From contig OMRJ01000068.1 of assembly GCA_900313475.1 (NCBI GenBank), forward strand, positions 1 to 5,840: DNA of 5,840 bases, read 5' to 3'. Numbering within the stretch: position 1 is the first letter of the stretch; every line of letters begins with the position of its first letter. Shown one piece after another: positions 1 through 4,917 of this stretch. Below the pieces are notes generated by a model, which ran no database searches, had not been told where the DNA came from, and saw only the letters and a list, made by a program, of their open reading frames with translations. This DNA comes from an uncultured Eubacteriales bacterium (GTDB lineage Bacteria > Bacillota > Clostridia > Oscillospirales > Acutalibacteraceae). Both the position numbers and the translations under genes were made by a program.

Positions 1-188
1 AAGCAGGAGAGAACACTGAAAAATATTCGATTTTTGATTTTGAAAACCCTTTTATATCAAGGATTTCCGGCGGACGAAACGACCAAGTCGCCGTAAAATT
101 TCGAGTCATGACCGTTATGACTGCGTTGATGCTTATCCGGATATGAGGAATCGCATGTGCACGTTTCTGTACGGAAGGATTCAGAACA
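1..188 (-). other. Leader of a leftward transcript running off the left edge (identity unknown)
   Basis: This is the stretch expected to be transcribed leftward from the strong promoter at 195-223, with the RNA starting near 187-189. I see no Shine-Dalgarno-plus-start pair on the minus strand. The ATG at 109..107 has no SD and opens a frame that runs to the edge, and there is an SD-like AAAGGG at 54..49 with no ATG after it. Possible RNA structure includes a hairpin with arms 87-93 and 68-75 (CGGCGAC against GTCCGCCG, one bulged base), an imperfect inverted repeat 42-68, and a 10-bp palindrome TATCCGGATA at 134-143. It could be a long 5' leader of a gene to the left or a non-coding RNA. I do not recognise any known RNA family in it. 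Confidence 0.4.
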
Positions 189-194
189 AAAGAT

Positions 195-223
195 ACTATA
201 CCAAAAAAAAGTCGCGTTGTCAA
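195..223 (-). promoter_or_regulatory. Strong leftward sigma-A promoter with extended -10
   Basis: Read on the minus strand, a perfect -35 box TTGACA (223..218) is followed by a 17-nt spacer and a -10 box TATAGT (200..195), which matches the consensus at five of six bases. A TGG immediately before the -10 gives the extended -10 TGn motif. An A/T tract upstream (minus AAAAAAAATTAAAC, about 237..224) resembles an UP element. The predicted start is near 187-189. This is the best promoter in the window and points away from all annotated genes, so an RNA or gene must lie to the left. Confidence 0.8.
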
Positions 224-546
224 GTTTAATTTTTTTTCAGGTTTAATCAATATAATATTCGTCGAAGATGAAGAAAGAAATGGAATTTCAGCTTGATGAC
301 AAAGGCTCGGCAAAAAAAGTAAAAAACTATAAGCTGATGTTTTTTTGCAAAAGATTACGTCACAACAGCTTAACATATTTTCTTTTTTAAAAACGGCTGA
401 CAGACGCATGCTTTTTTTTGATACTGAAAATTTTATTTTCCGTCGGACGGTGTCAGCAGCCTGAAATGAAATTGTTATTCGTCTTTTTGTTTTTCTGCAC
501 GGAAAGTTAAGAGAAATTTTTTTTGTGAGGAAAACAAAAAAATATA
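224..546. other. AT-rich divergent intergenic region, no gene supported
   Basis: This stretch is rich in A and T runs and lies between the leftward promoter and the rightward promoter of the regulator operon. It holds an inverted repeat with arms GCTGACA (396-402) and TGTCAGC (451-457) separated by 48 nt, and a short hairpin-capable CCGTCGGACGG (440-450). A plus-strand frame of 40 codons (268-390) and a long stop-free minus frame also cross it, but neither has a good ribosome binding site. The run TATAAT at 251-256 has no -35 partner at 16-18 nt. Such long divergent regions often hold operator sites, but none can be assigned here. Confidence 0.5.
268..390 (+). CDS. Possible lysine-rich small ORF, 40 residues, weak
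   Basis: An ATG at 268 opens a 40-codon frame ending TAA at 388-390. The peptide begins MKKEMEFQLDDKGSAKKVKN and is rich in Lys, turning Phe/Leu-rich at its C-terminus. I do not recognise it. There is no real Shine-Dalgarno (only GAAG directly abutting the ATG) and no convincing promoter, although TATAAT occurs at 251-256. A frame this short can arise by chance in AT-rich DNA. It is listed only because it is the one plus-strand ATG frame of any length in this intergenic region, and it is more likely non-coding. Confidence 0.12.
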   Translation: MKKEMEFQLDDKGSAKKVKNYKLMFFCKRLRHNSLTYFLF

Positions 547-575
547 TTGAAAAAATATGCGATTTGTATTAAAAT
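547..575 (+). promoter_or_regulatory. Rightward promoter of the response-regulator operon
   Basis: A -35 TTGAAA (547-552) is followed by a 17-nt spacer and a -10 TAAAAT (570-575), both matching sigma-A consensus at five of six bases. The predicted transcript starts near 581-583, only about 19 nt before the ATG at 601, so the leader is little more than the ribosome binding site. This placement also argues against a start at the TTG at 547, which would lie inside the promoter. No operator repeat is evident directly over it. Confidence 0.6.
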
Positions 576-588
576 ATTAACAAAACAC

Positions 589-593
589 GGAGG
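589..593 (+). promoter_or_regulatory. Ribosome binding site fixing the response-regulator start
   Basis: A consensus GGAGG lies 7 nt before ATG 601, and the receiver domain's first beta strand (MQILVIEDE) begins at that ATG. The in-frame upstream TTG at 547 would add 18 residues with no family counterpart and has no ribosome binding site, so 601 is the chosen start. Confidence 0.9.
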
Positions 594-600
594 TATAACT

Positions 601-1272
601 ATGCAGATTTTGGTTATTGAAGACGAAAAGCGTCTGGCGGAAGCTCTGCAGCAGCTTTTGAGCGAAAAAAAATACATGGTAGACCTTGCTTTTGACGGTA
701 TGGACGGCTTAAGCATGGCGTTAAGCGGTATATACGACGTGATAGTTCTTGATGTTATGCTGCCGAAAATGAACGGCTTGCAGGTGGTCGGCGAATTGCG
801 CAAGGCAAAGGTCGAGACGCCGGTTTTGATGCTCACGGCAAAGGATCAGGTAAACGACAAGGTCGCCGGACTCGACGCCGGAGCGGATGATTATATGACA
901 AAGCCGTTTGCGCCGATTGAGCTTTTTGCGCGTATTAACGCGCTGACAAGACGTCAGGGAGAGGTTATAATAGACAAGCTTACATTCTCCGACACCGATC
1001 TGAATCTTTCGACTTGTGACCTCTGCTGCAATGACAAAAGCGTTCATCTTAACTATAAGGAATCTGAAATTATGAAAATCCTCATGTCAAATCCGGGCAA
1101 GGTCACGACAAAGGACGAGCTTATTGTTAAGGTATGGGGGTATGATTCCAACGCAGTTGACAATAATGTTGAGGTTTATATTTCGTTCCTGCGCAAGAAG
1201 CTCGATTTTATCGGTTCTTCCGCACAGATAGTATCTTTGAGAAAAATAGGATATCGCCTTGAGGTGAAATAA
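601..1272 (+). CDS. OmpR/PhoB-family DNA-binding response regulator
   Basis: This is the cytoplasmic output half of a two-component system: phosphorylation by the cognate kinase drives DNA binding and transcription control. The 223-residue product has a receiver domain (about 1-117) with the acidic pair E7/D8, phospho-acceptor D51 in LDVMLP, T79 in MLTA and K101 in TKPF, all canonical. A short linker leads to a winged-helix effector domain (about 123-221), with recognition-helix sequence VDNNVEVYISFLRKKL and the terminal wing hairpin ending GYRLEVK. Length and order are normal for OmpR/PhoB regulators. Its last codons (GAGGTG at 1261-1266) form the ribosome binding site of the kinase, whose ATG directly follows the stop, implying translational coupling. 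Its targets cannot be read from the sequence; autoregulation of the 547-575 promoter or control of downstream rhamnose genes is inference only. Confidence 0.96.
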   Translation: MQILVIEDEKRLAEALQQLLSEKKYMVDLAFDGMDGLSMALSGIYDVIVLDVMLPKMNGLQVVGELRKAKVETPVLMLTAKDQVNDKVAGLDAGADDYMTKPFAPIELFARINALTRRQGEVIIDKLTFSDTDLNLSTCDLCCNDKSVHLNYKESEIMKILMSNPGKVTTKDELIVKVWGYDSNAVDNNVEVYISFLRKKLDFIGSSAQIVSLRKIGYRLEVK

Positions 1273-2538
1273 ATGCTCAAGAAATTAAGACGCCGTTTTA
1301 CATCTATGCTTATGCTGATAATCGGCGCTGTCCTTATAATATTTTACCTTGTTGTTGTCGGACTGCTGATTCTGACGATTACCGTCAATATGCGCTCCTC
1401 TCTGCATGATTTTGCATCGGAGGAATACGTTAATATGTATCCGGATATAACAGCCGAGGAGGAATATGACAGTTCGCAGGTTTTTCATCTGTATTCGGAG
1501 GGTGTTTGCGTCGTCAAGGTTATGCAGGACGGTACTTATACCAAGCTGAATATCGGACATGCACGTATGAAAAGCGACGTTCTTTCCGTGGTAGTCAACG
1601 AAGCTATGGCGGCGGACTACACGTTCGGGCTTTTGCCGTCGCAGATGCTGTTTTTTTACAAGAACAGTACTTTTGACGGTACGAGGATAGCATTTGCTAA
1701 TGCTTCACAGTATGCCTCTTATCTCGGTCGACTGTTTTTGCGAGGTGCGGTAATGTGCGTTTTGGCAATAATCATTATTTATGTGATGAGTCGATTTATG
1801 GCGCGCATTTTTATTCGCCCTGTTGAAAAGGCGTGGAGTCAGCAGCAAAACTTTATTGCGGACGCGTCGCACGAACTGAAAACGCCGCTTACCGTTATTC
1901 TCGCAAATACAAATATTTTGCAGGAGCATAAAGCCGACACGATCAACAATCAATATAAATGGATAGAGAGCACGCAGGTTGAAGCCAATCATATGAAGGA
2001 GCTTGTCGACAAAATGCTTATTCTTGCCAAGTCCGATAATATGAAGGTAAATAACATGTTTTCGGATGTCGATATGTCGGAGCTTGCAACCCGCCTTTGT
2101 CTGCAGTTTGAGCCGATTGCTTTTGAAAACGGTGTTGTTCTCAACACGGATATAGATGACGGCATTGTTATACACGGCGACCAGACATCTCTGAATCAGA
2201 TCATGCATATTTTGGTCGATAATGCGGTGAAATACGCGGGAGACAGCGGCGAAATATTCTTTTCGCTTAAACGCAGATCCGGAGGATGTATACTGTCTAC
2301 ACGCAATCCCGGTGTAACAATACCGCAGGAGGATATTCCGCATCTGTTTGAGCGTTTTTATCGTTCCGATAAGGCACATACCGCCGGAAAAGGGTACGGC
2401 TTGGGTCTTGCAATATGCAAAAATCTGGCGGAGCTTCACAATGCGCAGATTTCTGTTTTGAGTGACGAGCACAACGGAACCGTGTTTACCGTTACATTCT
2501 CGGACGGCAAGAAAAAGATCATAGGGTTGACGATATGA
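1273..2538 (+). CDS. Membrane sensor histidine kinase, HAMP-less, partner of the upstream regulator
   Basis: This inner-membrane sensor autophosphorylates on His and passes phosphate to the adjacent regulator. Its 421 residues show a basic N-terminus, TM1 (about 13-37), an extracytoplasmic segment (about 38-154) with no domain I recognise, and TM2 (about 155-173). The H-box is FIADASHELKTPL with H200. The N-box is LVDNAVKY with N317, followed by a G1-like RNPGVTIP (344-351), F-box FERF (359-362) and G2 GKGYGLGLA (372-380). Only about 27 residues separate TM2 from H200, too short for a full HAMP domain; the RPVEKAW motif links them directly, as in many clostridial kinases. In the G1 box the usual DxGxG reads NPGVT, with the Asp replaced by Asn; related Firmicutes kinases carry similar variants, so it is probably active. 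The ligand is unknown. The stop overlaps the next start (ATGA). Confidence 0.95.
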   Translation: MLKKLRRRFTSMLMLIIGAVLIIFYLVVVGLLILTITVNMRSSLHDFASEEYVNMYPDITAEEEYDSSQVFHLYSEGVCVVKVMQDGTYTKLNIGHARMKSDVLSVVVNEAMAADYTFGLLPSQMLFFYKNSTFDGTRIAFANASQYASYLGRLFLRGAVMCVLAIIIIYVMSRFMARIFIRPVEKAWSQQQNFIADASHELKTPLTVILANTNILQEHKADTINNQYKWIESTQVEANHMKELVDKMLILAKSDNMKVNNMFSDVDMSELATRLCLQFEPIAFENGVVLNTDIDDGIVIHGDQTSLNQIMHILVDNAVKYAGDSGEIFFSLKRRSGGCILSTRNPGVTIPQEDIPHLFERFYRSDKAHTAGKGYGLGLAICKNLAELHNAQISVLSDEHNGTVFTVTFSDGKKKIIGLTI

Positions 2539-2966
2539 CGGATATTGAAAAAGCACGAGCACTGCTGTTATCTGAAAAAACAACGATCGCACTGTGCCGC
2601 GGAGAGGATATACTGACATCCGAAAAACGCGGTATCGCGCCGATGCTCGGATTTATAAAAGACGGTGTTGACCTTGACGGTTATTCGGCTGCCGACAGAA
2701 TAGTCGGAAAAGCCGCGTCGCTGTTGTTTGTGCTTGTCGGTATTAAAAACGTGTATGCCGAGGTGTTGAGTGAAAGCGGAGTTGCCGTTTTGCATGCAAA
2801 CTCAATACCGTATTCATACGGGACGCTGTGCGACAGGATAATAAATCGCGCAAAGACGGGAATCTGCCCGATGGAGCAGGCGGTTGCGGGCACGGAATCC
2901 CCGGAGGAAGCCTATGCCGCACTTGTAAAAAAGGTTGAGGAACTGCGAAACGGAGGGACACGATGA
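2535..2966 (+). CDS. DUF1893 family protein (deaminase-like fold)
   Basis: This 143-residue cytoplasmic protein matches the DUF1893 family, whose structural representative is Thermotoga TM1506 with a cytidine-deaminase-like fold; its biochemical function is unestablished. Recognisable family stretches are KRGIAPMLGFIKDG (31-44), the DLDGYSAADRIVGKAAS segment (46-62), VYAEVLSE (73-80) and CPMEQAV (111-117). The zinc-binding HAE of true deaminases may correspond to YAE (74-76), and no PCxxC motif is present, so deaminase catalysis is not supported; that alignment is inference. The start ATG overlaps the kinase stop, with AGGG 8 nt upstream, and its own stop overlaps the next start, so it should be translationally coupled on both sides. 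Its last codons supply the GGAGGG ribosome binding site (2952-2957) of the phosphoesterase gene. Family assignment is by remembered motifs, not a search. Confidence 0.85.
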   Translation: MTDIEKARALLLSEKTTIALCRGEDILTSEKRGIAPMLGFIKDGVDLDGYSAADRIVGKAASLLFVLVGIKNVYAEVLSESGVAVLHANSIPYSYGTLCDRIINRAKTGICPMEQAVAGTESPEEAYAALVKKVEELRNGGTR

Positions 2967-3508
2967 AATATCTTATAGCGTCCGATCTGCACGGGTCGAT
3001 GAAATATTGCAGCAGCCTTTTGGACAGGTTCGGGGACGAATGTGCCGATAAAATTATTTTTCTCGGCGATGTCCTTTATCACGGTCCGCGAAACGATCTG
3101 CCCGACGGCTATGCGCCGAAGGAGGTCGCGTCGGCGCTGAACGGCATTGCCGGCAAAATTGTTTGCGTGCGCGGAAACTGCGACTGCGAGGTCGATCAGA
3201 CGGTGCTTGATTTTCCCGTGCTCGCCGAGTACGGTGTGTTGCTCCTTAACGGAAAAAACGTGTGGATAACGCACGGGCATAAGTTCAACAAACAAACGCC
3301 GCTTCCTTTCGCAAAAGGCGATATTCTTTTGCACGGGCACACTCATGTTCCCGTTAAAGAGGACTGCGGAGATTTTGTATATTTAAATCCCGGTTCGCTC
3401 TCTATACCGAAAAACGGCTCCGACAGGTCGTATATGACCTATTCGGACGGTGTTTTTGAATGGAAAAAGCTTGATTCGGGCGAAGTCTATATGAGTTATA
3501 AACTATAA
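2963..3508 (+). CDS. yfcE: YfcE-family metallophosphoesterase (phosphodiesterase)
   Basis: This is a small cytoplasmic calcineurin-like phosphoesterase of the YfcE/MJ0936 family, whose studied members hydrolyse artificial phosphodiesters with Mn or similar metals; physiological substrates are unknown. The 181-residue length is normal for YfcE. All metal-site motifs are present: SDLHG (D8, H10), LGDVLYHGPRN (D36), VRGNCD (N72), THGH (H104) and HGHTH (H126, H128), followed by the family signature NPGS (142-145). The long GD...HGPRN motif separates it from generic phosphatases. The start overlaps the DUF1893 stop by 4 nt, with GGAGGG 5 nt before the ATG. A role in the sugar pathway is not evident, and the gene may simply be a housekeeping passenger in the unit. 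Confidence 0.93.
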   Translation: MKYLIASDLHGSMKYCSSLLDRFGDECADKIIFLGDVLYHGPRNDLPDGYAPKEVASALNGIAGKIVCVRGNCDCEVDQTVLDFPVLAEYGVLLLNGKNVWITHGHKFNKQTPLPFAKGDILLHGHTHVPVKEDCGDFVYLNPGSLSIPKNGSDRSYMTYSDGVFEWKKLDSGEVYMSYKL

Positions 3509-3518
3509 CATAAACAAA

Positions 3519-3524
3519 GAGGAG
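3519..3524 (+). promoter_or_regulatory. Ribosome binding site of rhaA in a 23-nt gap
   Basis: GAGGAG lies 7 nt before the rhaA ATG. The gap between yfcE and rhaA is too short for a promoter with a leader of its own and contains no hairpin-plus-T-tract terminator, so rhaA is probably read through from upstream unless a promoter hides inside yfcE. Confidence 0.8.
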
Positions 3525-3531
3525 AAATAAG

Positions 3532-4770
3532 ATGAGTTACTGCGAAGCAAAAGAAAAATACGCAAAGAACGGAGTCGATACGGAGCGCGCAATTGAGCTG
3601 CTTAAAAATATTACATTGTCGGTGCACTGCTGGCAGGGCGACGATGTTACCGGTTTCGACCGCAAACAGGCACTTTCGGGCGGAATACAGACAACCGGAA
3701 ACTACCCCGGCAAGGCGCGCACTCCCGATGAACTTAAAGAAGATATCGACAAGGTTTTTTCGCTCGTTCCGGGCAAAAAAAAGCTGAATCTTCATGCGTC
3801 GTACGCTGTTTTTGCCGACGGTGAATTTGCAGACAGGGACGAACTTCGTCCCGAACACTTCGCCTATTGGGTGAAGTTTGCGAAAGAGAGGGGAGTGGGA
3901 ATAGATTTTAATCCGACTTTCTTTTCGCATCCCATGGTTAAAGACAACCTTACGCTTTCTTCGCCCGATGAGGAAGTCAGACACTTCTGGGTAGAGCACG
4001 GCAAGAGATGTCTTGAAATTTCGGAGTACTTCGCCGAGGAAACCGGTTTTCCGTGCGTTATGAATATATGGATTCCCGACGGATACAAGGATATCCCTGC
4101 GGACAGACTGGCTCCGCGCGCACGCTTCAAAAAGAGCCTTGACGAGATACTGAGCGTTCCCTATGACCGCAGCAAGGTCTATGTTACTCTTGAGTCAAAG
4201 GTGTTCGGCATCGGTCTTGAAAGCTACACGGTCGGGTCTGCCGAATTTTGCATGAATTATGCGGCGTGTAAGAGGATAACGCCGCTTATGGATAACGGTC
4301 ATTATCATCCGACGGAGCTTGTTTCCGACAAGATTTCGTCAATGCTGTTGTTTAACGAAAAAATAGCGCTTCACATTACACGCGGCGTCCGCTGGGACTC
4401 CGATCATGTTGTTATATTTGACGATGAAACAAGAGAGATATGCAAGGAGATAGTCAGAAATAACGCTCTCGACAGGGTGTTTATCGCAACGGACTATTTC
4501 GATGCATCTATAAACCGTATTTCCGCATGGGTAACGGGACTTCGCAGTGTGCAGAAGGCTCTGCTCTTTGCATTGCTTCAACCCGAAAACACGATGAAAG
4601 CGCTTCAGGCGGAGAGCAGATTTACGGAGCTTATGGTTCTGTCGGAGGAGATGAAGGTCATGCCGTTCGGTGATGTGTGGGAGGAATACCTCAACCGCGA
4701 AGGCGTGTGTTCCGACTTTTTTGCGGAGATCAACGCGTACGAGAATAACGTTCTTTCAAAGCGTGTATAA
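3532..4770 (+). CDS. rhaA: L-rhamnose isomerase
   Basis: This cytoplasmic metal-dependent aldose-ketose isomerase interconverts L-rhamnose and L-rhamnulose (EC 5.3.1.14), the first step of rhamnose catabolism. The 412-residue product is close to the E. coli enzyme (419) and aligns by eye along its whole length, including SVHCWQGDDVTGFD (30-43), GGIQTTGNYPGKAR (50-63), NIWIPDGYKDI (178-188), FGIGLESYTVGS (225-236) and VRWDSDHVV (286-294). By offset from E. coli, the structural-metal ligands are E221, D254, H281 and D321, and the catalytic-metal ligands are H257, D289 and D291; all are conserved, so the enzyme should be active. The start is supported by GAGGAG 7 nt upstream. Rhamnulokinase and rhamnulose-1-phosphate aldolase genes are not in the window and may lie further right. 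No AraC-type RhaR/RhaS regulator is present here. Confidence 0.97.
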   Translation: MSYCEAKEKYAKNGVDTERAIELLKNITLSVHCWQGDDVTGFDRKQALSGGIQTTGNYPGKARTPDELKEDIDKVFSLVPGKKKLNLHASYAVFADGEFADRDELRPEHFAYWVKFAKERGVGIDFNPTFFSHPMVKDNLTLSSPDEEVRHFWVEHGKRCLEISEYFAEETGFPCVMNIWIPDGYKDIPADRLAPRARFKKSLDEILSVPYDRSKVYVTLESKVFGIGLESYTVGSAEFCMNYAACKRITPLMDNGHYHPTELVSDKISSMLLFNEKIALHITRGVRWDSDHVVIFDDETREICKEIVRNNALDRVFIATDYFDASINRISAWVTGLRSVQKALLFALLQPENTMKALQAESRFTELMVLSEEMKVMPFGDVWEEYLNREGVCSDFFAEINAYENNVLSKRV

Positions 4771-4806
4771 TTATTTTCGGTGTTTTTTCGAACGGAAGAC
4801 CGGAAG

Positions 4807-4887
4807 ATGCTTGCGAAAAGAGTAAAAAAGCACGGTAATTGTTACTGCGGCGGGAATGCCGTTTGTGATGTCGGTCTGTGCTTTTGA
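4807..4887 (+). CDS. Possible Cys-rich small ORF, 26 residues, weak
   Basis: ATG 4807 opens a 26-codon frame ending TGA at 4885-4887, with GGAAG (4794-4798) 8 nt upstream as a plausible ribosome binding site. The peptide starts with a basic segment MLAKRVKKHG and then reads NCYCGGNAVCDVGLCF, with four cysteines in 15 residues. I do not recognise it. It sits between rhaA and fucO, so it would be translated from the same mRNA if real. The frame overlaps the inverted-repeat structures of the spacer, and its short length makes chance occurrence likely. Confidence 0.15.
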   Translation: MLAKRVKKHGNCYCGGNAVCDVGLCF

Positions 4888-4897
4888 TATATCAAAA
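4882..4897. repeat. Perfect 16-bp palindrome before fucO, candidate operator
   Basis: TTTTGATATATCAAAA is identical to its own reverse complement over 16 bp and ends 20 nt before the fucO ATG, just before its ribosome binding site (4900-4910). The position suits an operator for a dimeric regulator or a hairpin affecting translation. No second intact copy was seen near rhaA or the regulator promoter; only the partial ATATCAA (54-60) recurs. The high A/T content lowers its significance somewhat. Confidence 0.5.
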
Positions 4898-4899
4898 TC

Positions 4900-4910
4900 A
4901 GGAAAGGTGA
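4900..4910 (+). promoter_or_regulatory. Ribosome binding site of fucO
   Basis: AGGAAAGGTGA ends 7 nt before the ATG at 4918, with GGTGA as the core complementary to the 16S 3' end. It fixes the start at 4918, where the product begins MNRFVLNETS, matching the E. coli FucO N-terminus (MANRMILNET) apart from a few residues. It lies 2 nt after the palindrome, so any structure there could affect ribosome access. Confidence 0.8.
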
Positions 4911-4917
4911 GTTTTTT

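Larger units (their letters stand above)
4771..4917 (+). promoter_or_regulatory. Structured rhaA-fucO intergenic spacer
   Basis: This 147-bp gap holds several symmetric elements. Arms AAAAGCAC (4826-4833) and GTGCTTTT (4878-4885) can form an 8-bp closing stem. It would enclose two small hairpins, GTAA/TTAC (4835-4838 with 4842-4845) and CGGC/GCCG (4848-4851 with 4858-4861), giving a three-way-junction-like fold. The 3' arm overlaps the palindrome at 4882-4897. A two-copy 8-nt tandem repeat (CGGAAGAC/CGGAAGAT, 4793-4808) lies upstream. A weak promoter candidate is TTGCGA (4811-4816), 17 nt, GGTAAT (4834-4839), four of six matches in each box. No known riboswitch consensus was recognised. It may be a regulatory leader, a processing site or only a spacer. 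Confidence 0.4.

Noticed and set aside
1..96. Plus-strand frame-1 tail (32 codons to TAA at 94-96), and frame-3 tail ending near 146, as the 3' end of an upstream gene
   Set aside because: Both frames are short, mutually competing, and encode nothing recognisable; the strong opposite-strand promoter suggests this DNA is transcribed leftward.
547..600. N-terminal extension of the response regulator from TTG 547
   Set aside because: It overlaps the -35/-10 boxes, has no ribosome binding site, and adds residues not seen in the family; ATG 601 has GGAGG at ideal spacing.
1705..2619. Minus-strand frame of 304 codons antisense to the kinase gene
   Set aside because: It lies opposite a kinase with all catalytic motifs intact; its translation has no recognisable domain and is a shadow of the kinase codon pattern.
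3496..3999. Minus-strand frame of 167 codons opposite the rhaA 5' end
   Set aside because: It is antisense to well-conserved RhaA sequence and is best explained as a shadow frame.
4778..4802. Possible terminator after rhaA (CGGT...ACCG around a T run)
   Set aside because: The stem is only 4 bp and the T run lies in the loop, not after the stem, so it does not fit an intrinsic terminator.
4826..4885. GTGCTTTT arm as an intrinsic terminator for rhaA
   Set aside because: The closing stem is separated by 44 nt and is followed by only four T residues that are themselves part of the stem, so termination is not well supported.
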